From HGM12669 sp048527645 (GTDB lineage Bacteria > Bacillota > Clostridia > Oscillospirales > CAG-272): a stretch of DNA of 14,238 bases. The DNA is taken from contig DBGFNI010000133.1 in the NCBI GenBank assembly GCA_048527645.1, positions 1 to 14,238 on the forward strand. Reading direction: 5' to 3'. The position numbers and the translations under genes are program-made. The notes under the pieces are model-generated. The model saw only the letters and a list, made by a program, of their open reading frames with translations. It searched no databases and was not told where the DNA came from. Positions 7,136 to 13,743 of this stretch are shown here, one piece after another; positions within the stretch are counted from its first letter, which is position 1, and every line of letters starts with the position of its first letter.

Positions 7136-7926
7136 TGAGACCGGGACTGTTTGATTCGCATGCGCATTACAACGATCCCCGCTTTGCAGAACTGGAAGGG
7201 GGAGCGCCCGCGCTGATCGCTTCCCTTTTGCAGGGGGATGTCTCCGGGATACTCAACGCGGCGGTTGACGCGCAAACGGCGGAGGAATGCATCGCGCTGG
7301 CAGAGCGCTTTGACGGCGTTTACGCCGCGGCGGGGGTGCATCCCTCCGAGTGCGCGCGGCTCGACGCGCAGATGGACGCGGAGCTGGAGCGGATTTGTGC
7401 ACTGCTTCGGCATCCCAAGGTGCGGGCGATCGGCGAGATCGGACTGGATTATCATTATGACGACAGTCCGCGGCAGATCCAGCAAAAGTGGTTTGAGGCG
7501 CAGCTGGACCTTGCGCAGCAGACCGGCTATCCGGTGATCATTCACGACCGGGAGGCACACGGACAGGTGATGGATACGCTTGCCGCGCATCCGGCGGTGC
7601 GTGGCGTGATGCATTCCTTTTCCGGCAGTGCGGAAATGGCGAAGGAACTGCTCAAGCGGGATTTTTACGTTTCCTTTTCCGGCACGGTGACGTTTCGCAA
7701 CGCCAAAAAGCTGCCGGAGGCGGTGCGCGCGGTTCCGCTGGAGCGGATGCTGATCGAGACAGACTGCCCGTATCTGGCGCCCGTTCCGATGCGCGGAAAA
7801 TGCAATCACAGCGGCTATCTGATTTACACGGCGCAGTTTATCGCCGCGTGCAAGGACGTTGCACTTGAACAGGTGATTGCGGCAAGCGAGAAAAACGCCC
7901 GTACCCTGTTCGGCATTTCACCGTGA
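7135..7926 (+). CDS. TatD-family metal-dependent hydrolase (YcfH-like nuclease)
   Basis: A cytosolic TIM-barrel metal-dependent hydrolase of the TatD family. Members act as DNases (3'-5' exonuclease or AP-site activity) or tRNA-processing and quality-control enzymes. All expected metal ligands are visible in 263 residues: FDSHAHY (His9, His11), IGEIGLDYHYD (Glu101), IIHDR (His137), MHSFSG (His160) and IETDCPYLAP (Asp210). The family's usual RGKRNEP loop after the last motif reads RGKCNHS here, a local departure outside the ligands. The start is ATG 7135, overlapping the metG stop by one base. The metG-tatD order is common in Firmicutes, which supports family and start. The exact substrate cannot be told from sequence. 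Confidence 0.92.
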   Translation: MRPGLFDSHAHYNDPRFAELEGGAPALIASLLQGDVSGILNAAVDAQTAEECIALAERFDGVYAAAGVHPSECARLDAQMDAELERICALLRHPKVRAIGEIGLDYHYDDSPRQIQQKWFEAQLDLAQQTGYPVIIHDREAHGQVMDTLAAHPAVRGVMHSFSGSAEMAKELLKRDFYVSFSGTVTFRNAKKLPEAVRAVPLERMLIETDCPYLAPVPMRGKCNHSGYLIYTAQFIAACKDVALEQVIAASEKNARTLFGISP

Positions 7927-7954
7927 ACGCGGTTATGACAGAAAGGAAGCCCGC

Positions 7955-9346
7955 ATGAAAACGATATGCAGATGCCTTGCGCTGCTGACGGCGCTTTGCC
8001 TGCTTCTCTTTGCCTGCTGTGCGTGCGGCAAAGAAAAGGACGCCGGCGCGACACAGGGAACATATTTGAGCACGGATGGCGAGGTGCCGTCGGTTTATCA
8101 GGTGCCCGGGGGCGTTTTCAAATACTTTTACAAAATCTTCCTGAATACATATGCTGACGAATTGCAGGGGACTTACGGCTTTGATACCGCGCGTTCTGCC
8201 AAGGAGCAGTCATACAACGGGGAGACCTATTATGAGCTGATCAAACGGCAGGTGAAGGAACAGCTGTCGCGCGTCTGGCTGCTGTATGCCGATGCGCGCG
8301 AGCAGGGAATGACCCTGACGGAAGCCGAACAGGCGCTGCTGGAGCAGCAGGTCAAAAACAGAGCGTCTCTGCAGGATCGTGATATCACGGAGGAGGATAT
8401 CCGGCAGGCGCTGCAAATCACCTTTTTGGCGCAGAAATATGAGAGGGGTGAATATGCGAAAAAGGCGTTTGACGATGCGGCGGTGTACACGCGGCTGGAG
8501 GAAAACCCGATTCCGTATCAGTATTACGGCTGCTATTGTATTTCGCTGTTTTACGGCGCATCTCCCGACGCGGCAAATCCGAACGGGCTGACCGTGCAGC
8601 GTGTGGAAGAGTTGACCGCGCAGCTGCTTGCGGCTGCCACGCAGGAGGAATTTGAACGCATCGCAAGCGTTTATATCCGAGAATATCAGCCGTCGCTGAA
8701 TGAAACGGGGGTTGCCAATCAGTTGGCGAACTTCTATCAGGATCAGGTGTGCTACACCGACGATTCGGTTGGGGCGTGGGCCTTTGCGGGCGACCGGGAG
8801 GCGGGCGATACGTATTGTGTCGACGATGAAGCCAATGCTTGCAAGCATGTCTTTTTCCTGACGGCGCTCCCGCATCTGGATGAAAGCTATACCGCTAATA
8901 TCCGTCAGGTGTTGTTTGCGGCGGAGCAGGGGGATCGAACCGAAGCGGAATTTGTCGCGCTTTTGCAGGAGCAGGAGCAAAAGGCGAGGGATATGCTGCT
9001 GGAGTTCGAAAAAGAGCCGACGGAGAAGCATTTTGCCGCGCTTGCCGCCCAGACCGGCGAGGCGGACAGCGGAGAGCTGCTGACGGATGTTTCTGCCGGG
9101 CAGCTCCCACAGGCGCTTGACGCATGGTGCCTGGATCCGGCGCGTCGGGCGGGTGATGTGGCGGTGATACAGTCGGAATACGGCTGGCACGCGGTGTATT
9201 ATGTTTCCCGCGGCGAGCAGATGTGGCGTCTGTCGGTGCTCAACGATTTGACTGCGGAAAAAATCGAGAACCGACTTCAAGCGCTCAAGAGCCGGTACAG
9301 CGTGGCATACAATGACGCGCTGTACGATGCGATGAGCGGGCTGTAA
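7955..9346 (+). CDS. Lipoprotein with SurA/PrsA-like and PpiC-like regions, probable foldase
   Basis: A probable extracytoplasmic peptidyl-prolyl isomerase or chaperone tethered to the membrane. The 463-residue product begins with a short basic end, a hydrophobic helix (about 7-20) and a Cys-rich lipobox region (LLLFACCACGKEKD). Lipidation could fall on Cys21 or Cys24; neither is a perfect lipobox. Residues about 55-180 are helical, like the SurA/trigger-factor N-domain (YYELIKRQVKEQLSR, then a Glu/Gln-rich helix pair). Residues about 356-430 resemble a degenerate parvulin rotamase domain (DSGELLTDVSAGQLP, then AGDVAVIQSEYGWHAVYYV). The start is the ATG at 7955, 7 bases after AAAGGA (7942-7947), which places the signal sequence at the N-terminus. 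A longer reading from 7877 overlaps tatD and hides the signal. It lies 28 bases after tatD and is the last gene of the operon. Isomerase activity is inferred; several active-site residues are not recognisable. Confidence 0.82.
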   Translation: MKTICRCLALLTALCLLLFACCACGKEKDAGATQGTYLSTDGEVPSVYQVPGGVFKYFYKIFLNTYADELQGTYGFDTARSAKEQSYNGETYYELIKRQVKEQLSRVWLLYADAREQGMTLTEAEQALLEQQVKNRASLQDRDITEEDIRQALQITFLAQKYERGEYAKKAFDDAAVYTRLEENPIPYQYYGCYCISLFYGASPDAANPNGLTVQRVEELTAQLLAAATQEEFERIASVYIREYQPSLNETGVANQLANFYQDQVCYTDDSVGAWAFAGDREAGDTYCVDDEANACKHVFFLTALPHLDESYTANIRQVLFAAEQGDRTEAEFVALLQEQEQKARDMLLEFEKEPTEKHFAALAAQTGEADSGELLTDVSAGQLPQALDAWCLDPARRAGDVAVIQSEYGWHAVYYVSRGEQMWRLSVLNDLTAEKIENRLQALKSRYSVAYNDALYDAMSGL

Positions 9347-9374
9347 GGCGGGCGCGCAGCATATAAATAAACAA

Positions 9375-9432
9375 ATCCCCACGCAACGGACTTCACGAAA
9401 AAAGCTGAAAGCTTTTTGTCCATTGTGGGGAT
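9375..9432. repeat. Long interrupted hairpin, possible structured RNA or minus-strand terminator
   Basis: Three nested helices share one axis: ATCCCCAC (9375-9382) with GTGGGGAT (9425-9432), GGAC (9388-9391) with GTCC (9418-9421), and AAAAAGCT (9399-9406) with AGCTTTTT (9410-9417) around a GAA loop. On the minus strand the outer stem is followed by a T-rich stretch, so it may back up the hydrogenase terminator. On the plus strand no T-run follows, so there it is a structured 3' untranslated region. Confidence 0.6.
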
Positions 9433-9497
9433 GATACATTTGCTTTCACAGGCGGCAAGCCCCACTGTGGAGCGCGTTGCAGCGATATGCACGACAA

Positions 9498-9534
9498 ATA
9501 CGGCAGCTTTTGTAAAAGCTGCCGTATCATTTTT
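9498..9534 (+). terminator. Rho-independent terminator of the nagA-metG-tatD-lipoprotein operon
   Basis: Perfect 14-base arms (9498-9511 and 9514-9527), in practice a 13-bp stem with a 4-base loop, followed after two bases by TTTTT (9530-9534). It lies about 150 bases after the lipoprotein stop codon. Confidence 0.88.
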
Positions 9535-9687
9535 CTGCGGATTCTCTCATCCTAATTCTCTGATGAAATTCCGGCTGAAAAAAGATTTCCATTCCAACCA
9601 TTGCGCGCGCCTCCATTAGGGGGTCAAGATGATACAGAAATCGGCAAGATTGGATTGCATTCTTCCGAATTGCACAAGATTTCCGAC

Positions 9688-9737
9688 AAAAAACGCCCCC
9701 GGTACCGTTTCGGATTTTCCCGAAACGGTACCGGGGG
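9688..9737 (-). terminator. Rho-independent terminator of the hydrogenase operon
   Basis: Two perfect 18-base GC-rich arms (9696-9713 and 9720-9737) surround a 6-base loop (ATTTTC on the plus strand). On the minus strand the stem is followed by CG and then TTTTTT (9693-9688). It is about 60 bases beyond the hndD stop codon. No T-run follows on the plus strand, so it acts one way. Confidence 0.93.
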
Positions 9738-9797
9738 AGTTGGCAATGCCGAAAGAGATCAACGGATGCTGCCGGGAAAAAGGTTTATCGCGGCAAA

Positions 9798-11540
9798 TCA
9801 GTATTTTTTGCGTGCCACATAGGTGGTATGCAGCAGCTCGTGCGCCTTATGGCAGCCGTATTTTTCAAAGAACTTGCCTTCGCCGTACAGCTCCTTGATG
9901 ATCGGAGACTCATGCGACTTTCTCAGCACGCTTGCCTGATCCTGCGTGTACAGCGCATTGGCGCGCAGACCCTTGAGATCAACCGTGTCGCGTACGCTCT
10001 GGGGTTGAATGGGCTGACCGCCGCCGTTGATACAGCCGCCCGGGCATCCCATGATTTCGACAAACGTCCAATCACAGTCGCCGCTGGCAACTTTATCCAT
10101 TACCTGCTTTGCAGCCTTGCCGCCGCTTGCGATTGCGATCTTGACGGGCTTGCCGTTGATTTCTACGGTTGCTTCCTTGACGCTGTCCATGCCGCGGCAG
10201 GCGGTGAAGTCTACCTCGGTGTTGTCCTTGCCGGTGAGCCAGTCATTCGCGGTACGGAGAGCAGCCTCCATTACGCCGCCGGTTGTGCCGAAAATGACGG
10301 CTGCGCCGGTGTCCTCGCCTAGAGGAGAATCAAACTCTTCCTCGGGCAGTGCCGTGAAGTTCAGGCCGGCACGCATAATCATACGGGACAGCTCGCGGGT
10401 GGTGATGGTGATGTCGTTATCCGGATAGCCTGCGCCGTCCATGTCGTCACGACCGATTTCAAATTTCTTTGCGGTACAGGGCATGACGGCAACGGTGACG
10501 ATGTCCTTGGGGTCGATGCCTGCATTCTGCGCATAGTAAGATTTGATCATGGCGCCCGTCATCTGCATGGGGGACTTGCAGGAGGAAAGGTTGGGCAGCT
10601 GTTCGGGATAGTAGAACTCCGCAAACTTGACCCAGCCGGGCGAGCAGGAGGTGATCATCGGTAGCACGCCGCCGTTGGTGATACGCTCTACCAGCTCGTT
10701 CGCCTCTTCGACGATGGTGATATCGGCGCCGAAGTCCGTGTCAAAGACCTTGTCAAAGCCGAGGCGGCGCAGCGCGGCAACCATTTTACCCTCGACATTG
10801 GTTCCCACCGGCAGACCGAAGCACTCGCCGAGCGTTGCACGGATGGCGGGTGCGGTGTGCACCACAACGTGCTTGGTCGGATCGGCAAGTGCCTCCCAGA
10901 CCTTGCCGGTGTCATCGCGCTCGGTCAGCGCACCGGTGGGGCATACTGCGGTACACTGACCACAGGAAATACAGGGGGTTTCTGCCAGCTTGACGTGGAA
11001 GTGGCACCCAATGGAGGTGTCCATGCCGCGGTCCTGCGCACCGATGACGCCGACATACTGCTCGCGGCAAGCTGCCACGCAGCGGCGGCAGAGAATACAC
11101 TTGGAGTTGTCGCGCACCAGGTGCGGTGTGGAGGTGTCCGGCTCGGTTGCGGGCGTAAAGCCGTCGAAGGCGTCACTGTCTACGCCGTATTCCATGCACA
11201 GCTTCTGCAGCTCACAGTTTGTGGAGCGCACGCAGGAAAGGCACTTTTTGTTATGCGTCGACAGAATCAGCTCCAGCGTGGTCTTTCTCGCGCGCATAAC
11301 CTTTTCGCTGTTGGTCTGAATCTCCATGCCTTCGTCTACGGGATAGACGCAGGCGGTGACCAAGCCGCGGGTGTGCGTTGCTTCCACAACGCAGATGCGG
11401 CAGGCGCCAATCTCATTGATTTTCTTCATATAGCACAGGGTGGGAATCTCCACACCTGCCGCCCGGGCAGCCTCCAGAATGGTTGAACCTTTTGGAACGC
11501 TGACCGGGATACCGTTGACTTTGCAATTAATCATTTCCAT
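9798..11540 (-). CDS. hndD: [FeFe] hydrogenase catalytic subunit (HndD/HydA type)
   Basis: Cytosolic hydrogenase subunit carrying the H-cluster, making or oxidising H2 with electrons exchanged with HndC. Domains over 580 residues: a [2Fe-2S] domain (C36, C47, C50, C64); a His-Cys3 [4Fe-4S] site (H96, C100, C103, C109); two [4Fe-4S] motifs (C148/C151/C154/C158 and C190/C193/C196/C200); then the H-cluster domain. L1 is TSCSPGW (297-303), L2 is MPCTAKKFE (353-361, C355) and L3 is EIMGCPGGCINGGGQP (495-510, C499, C503). Proton-path residues E279, E282, C299 and S319 are present. Numbering matches Clostridium pasteurianum CpI, so position 300, the Cys ligand of CpI, is Ser here. Cys321 and Met325 also differ. 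ATG 11540 follows AAGGAG at 11551-11556, which overlaps the hndC stop codon. It is the last gene of the operon. The maturation genes hydEFG are not in the window. Confidence 0.96.
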   Translation of the reverse strand: MEMINCKVNGIPVSVPKGSTILEAARAAGVEIPTLCYMKKINEIGACRICVVEATHTRGLVTACVYPVDEGMEIQTNSEKVMRARKTTLELILSTHNKKCLSCVRSTNCELQKLCMEYGVDSDAFDGFTPATEPDTSTPHLVRDNSKCILCRRCVAACREQYVGVIGAQDRGMDTSIGCHFHVKLAETPCISCGQCTAVCPTGALTERDDTGKVWEALADPTKHVVVHTAPAIRATLGECFGLPVGTNVEGKMVAALRRLGFDKVFDTDFGADITIVEEANELVERITNGGVLPMITSCSPGWVKFAEFYYPEQLPNLSSCKSPMQMTGAMIKSYYAQNAGIDPKDIVTVAVMPCTAKKFEIGRDDMDGAGYPDNDITITTRELSRMIMRAGLNFTALPEEEFDSPLGEDTGAAVIFGTTGGVMEAALRTANDWLTGKDNTEVDFTACRGMDSVKEATVEINGKPVKIAIASGGKAAKQVMDKVASGDCDWTFVEIMGCPGGCINGGGQPIQPQSVRDTVDLKGLRANALYTQDQASVLRKSHESPIIKELYGEGKFFEKYGCHKAHELLHTTYVARKKY

Positions 11541-11554
11541 CTTCTGTATCCTCC

Positions 11555-13345
11555 TTATGCCTTCTCGATGGCGCCGAACTTACAGCCTTCCATACAAGCG
11601 CCGCACTTGATACACTTCGCAGTGTCGATCACATGGGGCTGCTTGACGGAACCGCTGATCGCACCGACCGGGCACTTGCGGGCACACAGTGTACAACCCT
11701 TACATTTGTCCTCGATGATTCGGTAATTCAGCAATGCCTTGCACACGCCCGCGGGACACTTCTTATCCCGGATGTGCGCGATGTACTCGTCACGGAAATA
11801 GCGCAGGGTTGCCAGCACGGGGTTGGGCGCAGTCTGACCCAGACCGCACAGAGAGTTGCTCTTGATGTAGTTGCACAGCTCTTCCAACTCGTCCAGATCT
11901 TTCATTTCGCCCTGGCCCTTGGTAATCTTGTCGAGCTTTTCTAACAGACGCCGTGTGCCGACGCGGCAGGGGGTACATTTGCCGCAGGATTCGTCCACGG
12001 TGAATTCCAGGAAGAATTTCGCCATGTCGACCATACAGGTGTCCTCATCCATGACGATCAGACCGCCGGAGCCCATCATGGAGCCGATGGCAATCAGGTT
12101 GTCATAGTCGATCGGAACGTCAAAGTGCTCTGCGGGGATACATCCGCCGGAGGGACCGCCCGTCTGCGCCGCTTTGAACTTCTTGCCGTTGGGCACGCCG
12201 CCGCCGATTTCCTCGACGACTTCGCGCAGGGTGGTACCCATGGGGATTTCCACCAGACCCGTATTGGTGATCTTGCCGCCCAGGGCGAACACCTTGGTAC
12301 CCTTGGATTTTTCTGTACCCATGGATGCAAACCAGTCTGCACCCTTCAGGATGATCTGACAGATGTTTGCGTAGGTTTCTACATTATTGATAATTGTCGG
12401 CTGGCCGAACAGACCCTTGACTGCGGGGAACGGCGGACGGGGACGCGGTTCGCCGCGGTTGCCCTCGATGGAGGTCAGCAGCGCGGTCTCCTCGCCGCAC
12501 ACGAATGCGCCGGCGCCCAGACGCAGCTGGATGTCAAAGTTGAAGCCGGTACCGAAAATGTCTTTGCCGAGCAAGCCGTTTTCTCTTGCCTGCGCAATGG
12601 CTACCTGCAGACGGTGAACGGCGATGGGATATTCCGCACGCACATAGATGTAGCCCTCATCCGCGCCGATGGCGTAACCGGCAATTGCCATTGCCTCCAA
12701 TACGGCGTGGGGGTCGCCCTCCAGAATGGAGCGGTCCATGAATGCGCCGGGGTCGCCCTCGTCGGCGTTACAAACAACGTATTTTTTGTCGGAGACGCTG
12801 TTCTTTGCAAACAGCCACTTGCGTCCGGTGGGGAAGCCGCCGCCGCCGCGTCCGCGCAGACCGGAATCCAGCACGGTTTGAATAACGTCGTCCGGCGTCA
12901 TCTCTGTCAGCACCTTGCCCAGTGCCTGATAGCCGTCCATGGCGATGTATTCTTCGATGTTTTCCGGATTGATCACACCGCAGTTGCGCAGTGCGACACG
13001 CTTTTGCTTTTTATAGAAGTTGGTCTCGGAGAGAGAGGTAACCGCGTGATGGTCGCCGGTCTTTTCGTGATATTCCAGACGGGTGACCGGACGGCCCTTG
13101 AGCAGGTGCTCTTCCACGATTTCGGGGATGTCCTCCGGGGTTACCATGCTGTAGAAGGTGCCGTCGGGATAAACGATCATGACAGGACCCAGCGCACACA
13201 AACCGAAACAGCCGGTGACAACGATCTTGATTTCGTTTTCCAGCTGCTTGGCAGCCAGCTCTTTTTCCAGCGCTTCGCGCAGCGCGGCACTGCCGGAGGA
13301 TGTACAACCGGTACCGCCGCAAATCAATACATGTGAACGAAACAT
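11555..13345 (-). CDS. hndC: NuoF-like flavoprotein subunit of NAD(P)-linked [FeFe] hydrogenase
   Basis: Cytosolic subunit binding NAD(P)H and FMN. In related trimeric or tetrameric enzymes this subunit carries the proposed electron-bifurcation site between NAD(P)H and ferredoxin. Order over 596 residues: a thioredoxin-like [2Fe-2S] domain (C9, C14, C46, C50); a NuoF core with GRGGGGFPTGRKW (165-177), NADEGDPGAFMDR (193-205) and CGEETAL (283-289); an SLBB-type region; the NuoF [4Fe-4S] site (C454, C457, C460, C500); and a C-terminal two-cluster ferredoxin domain (C548/C551/C554/C558 and C578/C581/C584/C588). All expected cluster ligands are present. I start at ATG 13345, because AGGAGG at 13355-13360 lies 9 bases upstream. 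A GTG at 13351 is in frame but only 3 bases from that site. It sits 15 bases after hndB and 14 before hndD. NuoE-like HndA is the missing partner. Confidence 0.96.
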   Translation of the reverse strand: MFRSHVLICGGTGCTSSGSAALREALEKELAAKQLENEIKIVVTGCFGLCALGPVMIVYPDGTFYSMVTPEDIPEIVEEHLLKGRPVTRLEYHEKTGDHHAVTSLSETNFYKKQKRVALRNCGVINPENIEEYIAMDGYQALGKVLTEMTPDDVIQTVLDSGLRGRGGGGFPTGRKWLFAKNSVSDKKYVVCNADEGDPGAFMDRSILEGDPHAVLEAMAIAGYAIGADEGYIYVRAEYPIAVHRLQVAIAQARENGLLGKDIFGTGFNFDIQLRLGAGAFVCGEETALLTSIEGNRGEPRPRPPFPAVKGLFGQPTIINNVETYANICQIILKGADWFASMGTEKSKGTKVFALGGKITNTGLVEIPMGTTLREVVEEIGGGVPNGKKFKAAQTGGPSGGCIPAEHFDVPIDYDNLIAIGSMMGSGGLIVMDEDTCMVDMAKFFLEFTVDESCGKCTPCRVGTRRLLEKLDKITKGQGEMKDLDELEELCNYIKSNSLCGLGQTAPNPVLATLRYFRDEYIAHIRDKKCPAGVCKALLNYRIIEDKCKGCTLCARKCPVGAISGSVKQPHVIDTAKCIKCGACMEGCKFGAIEKA

Positions 13346-13354
13346 TTGCACTTT

Positions 13355-13360
13355 CCTCCT
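13355..13360 (-). promoter_or_regulatory. Ribosome binding site that decides the hndC start
   Basis: AGGAGG on the minus strand is 9 bases from ATG 13345 but only 3 from the in-frame GTG at 13351, so the ATG is the better start. Confidence 0.85.
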
Positions 13361-13723
13361 TTATTTATTGCCGATGGTGTATTCGTCAACAATCTTGCCG
13401 CCCTTAAGGTGCTCGGCGACGACGCGCTTTGCCTTGTCGGCGGTCATTTTTACATAGGTGACTTTGTCCTTGCCGTCCTGGAAAATCTCCACAACAGGCT
13501 CATACTGACAGATGCCGATGCATCCGGTCTGGGAAACGGTAACCTTCTCAGCAAGGCCCTCCTTGCTGACCTCTTCCACAAACGCGGAGAGTACAGGGCG
13601 CGCGCCTGCTGCGATGCCGCAGGTGGCCATGCCGACAACCACGCGGATTGCGCCGGAACCCTCGCGGATGGATACCTTGTCCTTCATTTGCGCTTTGATC
13701 TTTGCCAAATCTTCCAATTTCAT
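13361..13723 (-). CDS. hndB: Thioredoxin-like (2Fe-2S) ferredoxin domain protein, HndB type
   Basis: A small 120-residue electron-transfer subunit, a stand-alone version of the thioredoxin-like ferredoxin domain seen at the N-terminus of HndC. GMATCGIAAGARPVL (31-45) and VSQTGCIGICQYEP (63-76) are characteristic of HndB-like subunits of NADP-reducing hydrogenases. Cysteines 35, 68 and 72 are visible; the second Cys of the usual C-x4-C pair is Gly40. My recollection is that this three-Cys form is common in HndB homologues, so it may not be a defect. The start at ATG 13723 has GGAGG (13733-13737) 9 bases upstream. A longer reading from 13783 would overlap the preceding ATPase gene and lacks such a site. 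It lies 20 bases after the ATPase gene and 15 before hndC, in the usual hnd order. Confidence 0.93.
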   Translation of the reverse strand: MKLEDLAKIKAQMKDKVSIREGSGAIRVVVGMATCGIAAGARPVLSAFVEEVSKEGLAEKVTVSQTGCIGICQYEPVVEIFQDGKDKVTYVKMTADKAKRVVAEHLKGGKIVDEYTIGNK

Positions 13724-13743
13724 GGATTTGTTCCTCCAATTTG

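Larger units (their letters stand above)
9347..9797. other. Gene-free stretch with three stem-loops between convergent operons
   Basis: 451 bases without a credible gene: the short ORFs here pass through terminator hairpins and show no protein character. It holds a long imperfect hairpin (9375-9432), a terminator for the rightward operon (9498-9534) and a terminator for the leftward hydrogenase operon (9688-9737). In the 9535-9687 part I see only AT-rich sequence and a short direct repeat (ATTCTCT at 9541 and 9556). No tRNA, riboswitch or insertion-sequence end was recognised. Confidence 0.75.

Noticed and set aside
9433..9458. Possible minus-strand promoter (TTGCCG, 16 bases, TATCAT) in front of the long hairpin
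   Set aside because: The boxes are weak and the resulting transcript would be only a few dozen bases. It is within chance expectation without RNA data.
9541..9562. Short direct repeat ATTCTCT
   Set aside because: Two 7-base copies 15 bases apart are within chance expectation. No flanking inverted ends or target duplication suggests a mobile element.
9416..9619. Small plus-strand open frame between the operons
   Set aside because: It runs through the terminator at 9498-9534 and shows no protein-like composition or ribosome binding site.
9601..9898. Two small plus-strand open frames over the hydrogenase terminator and the hndD 3' end
   Set aside because: They translate the 18-bp terminator stem and the antisense of hndD, so they are not credible genes.
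12125..13336. Plus-strand open frame of 403 codons opposite hndC
   Set aside because: An antisense shadow: hndC is supported by many cluster motifs, and the opposite frame shows no recognisable domain or convincing start signal.
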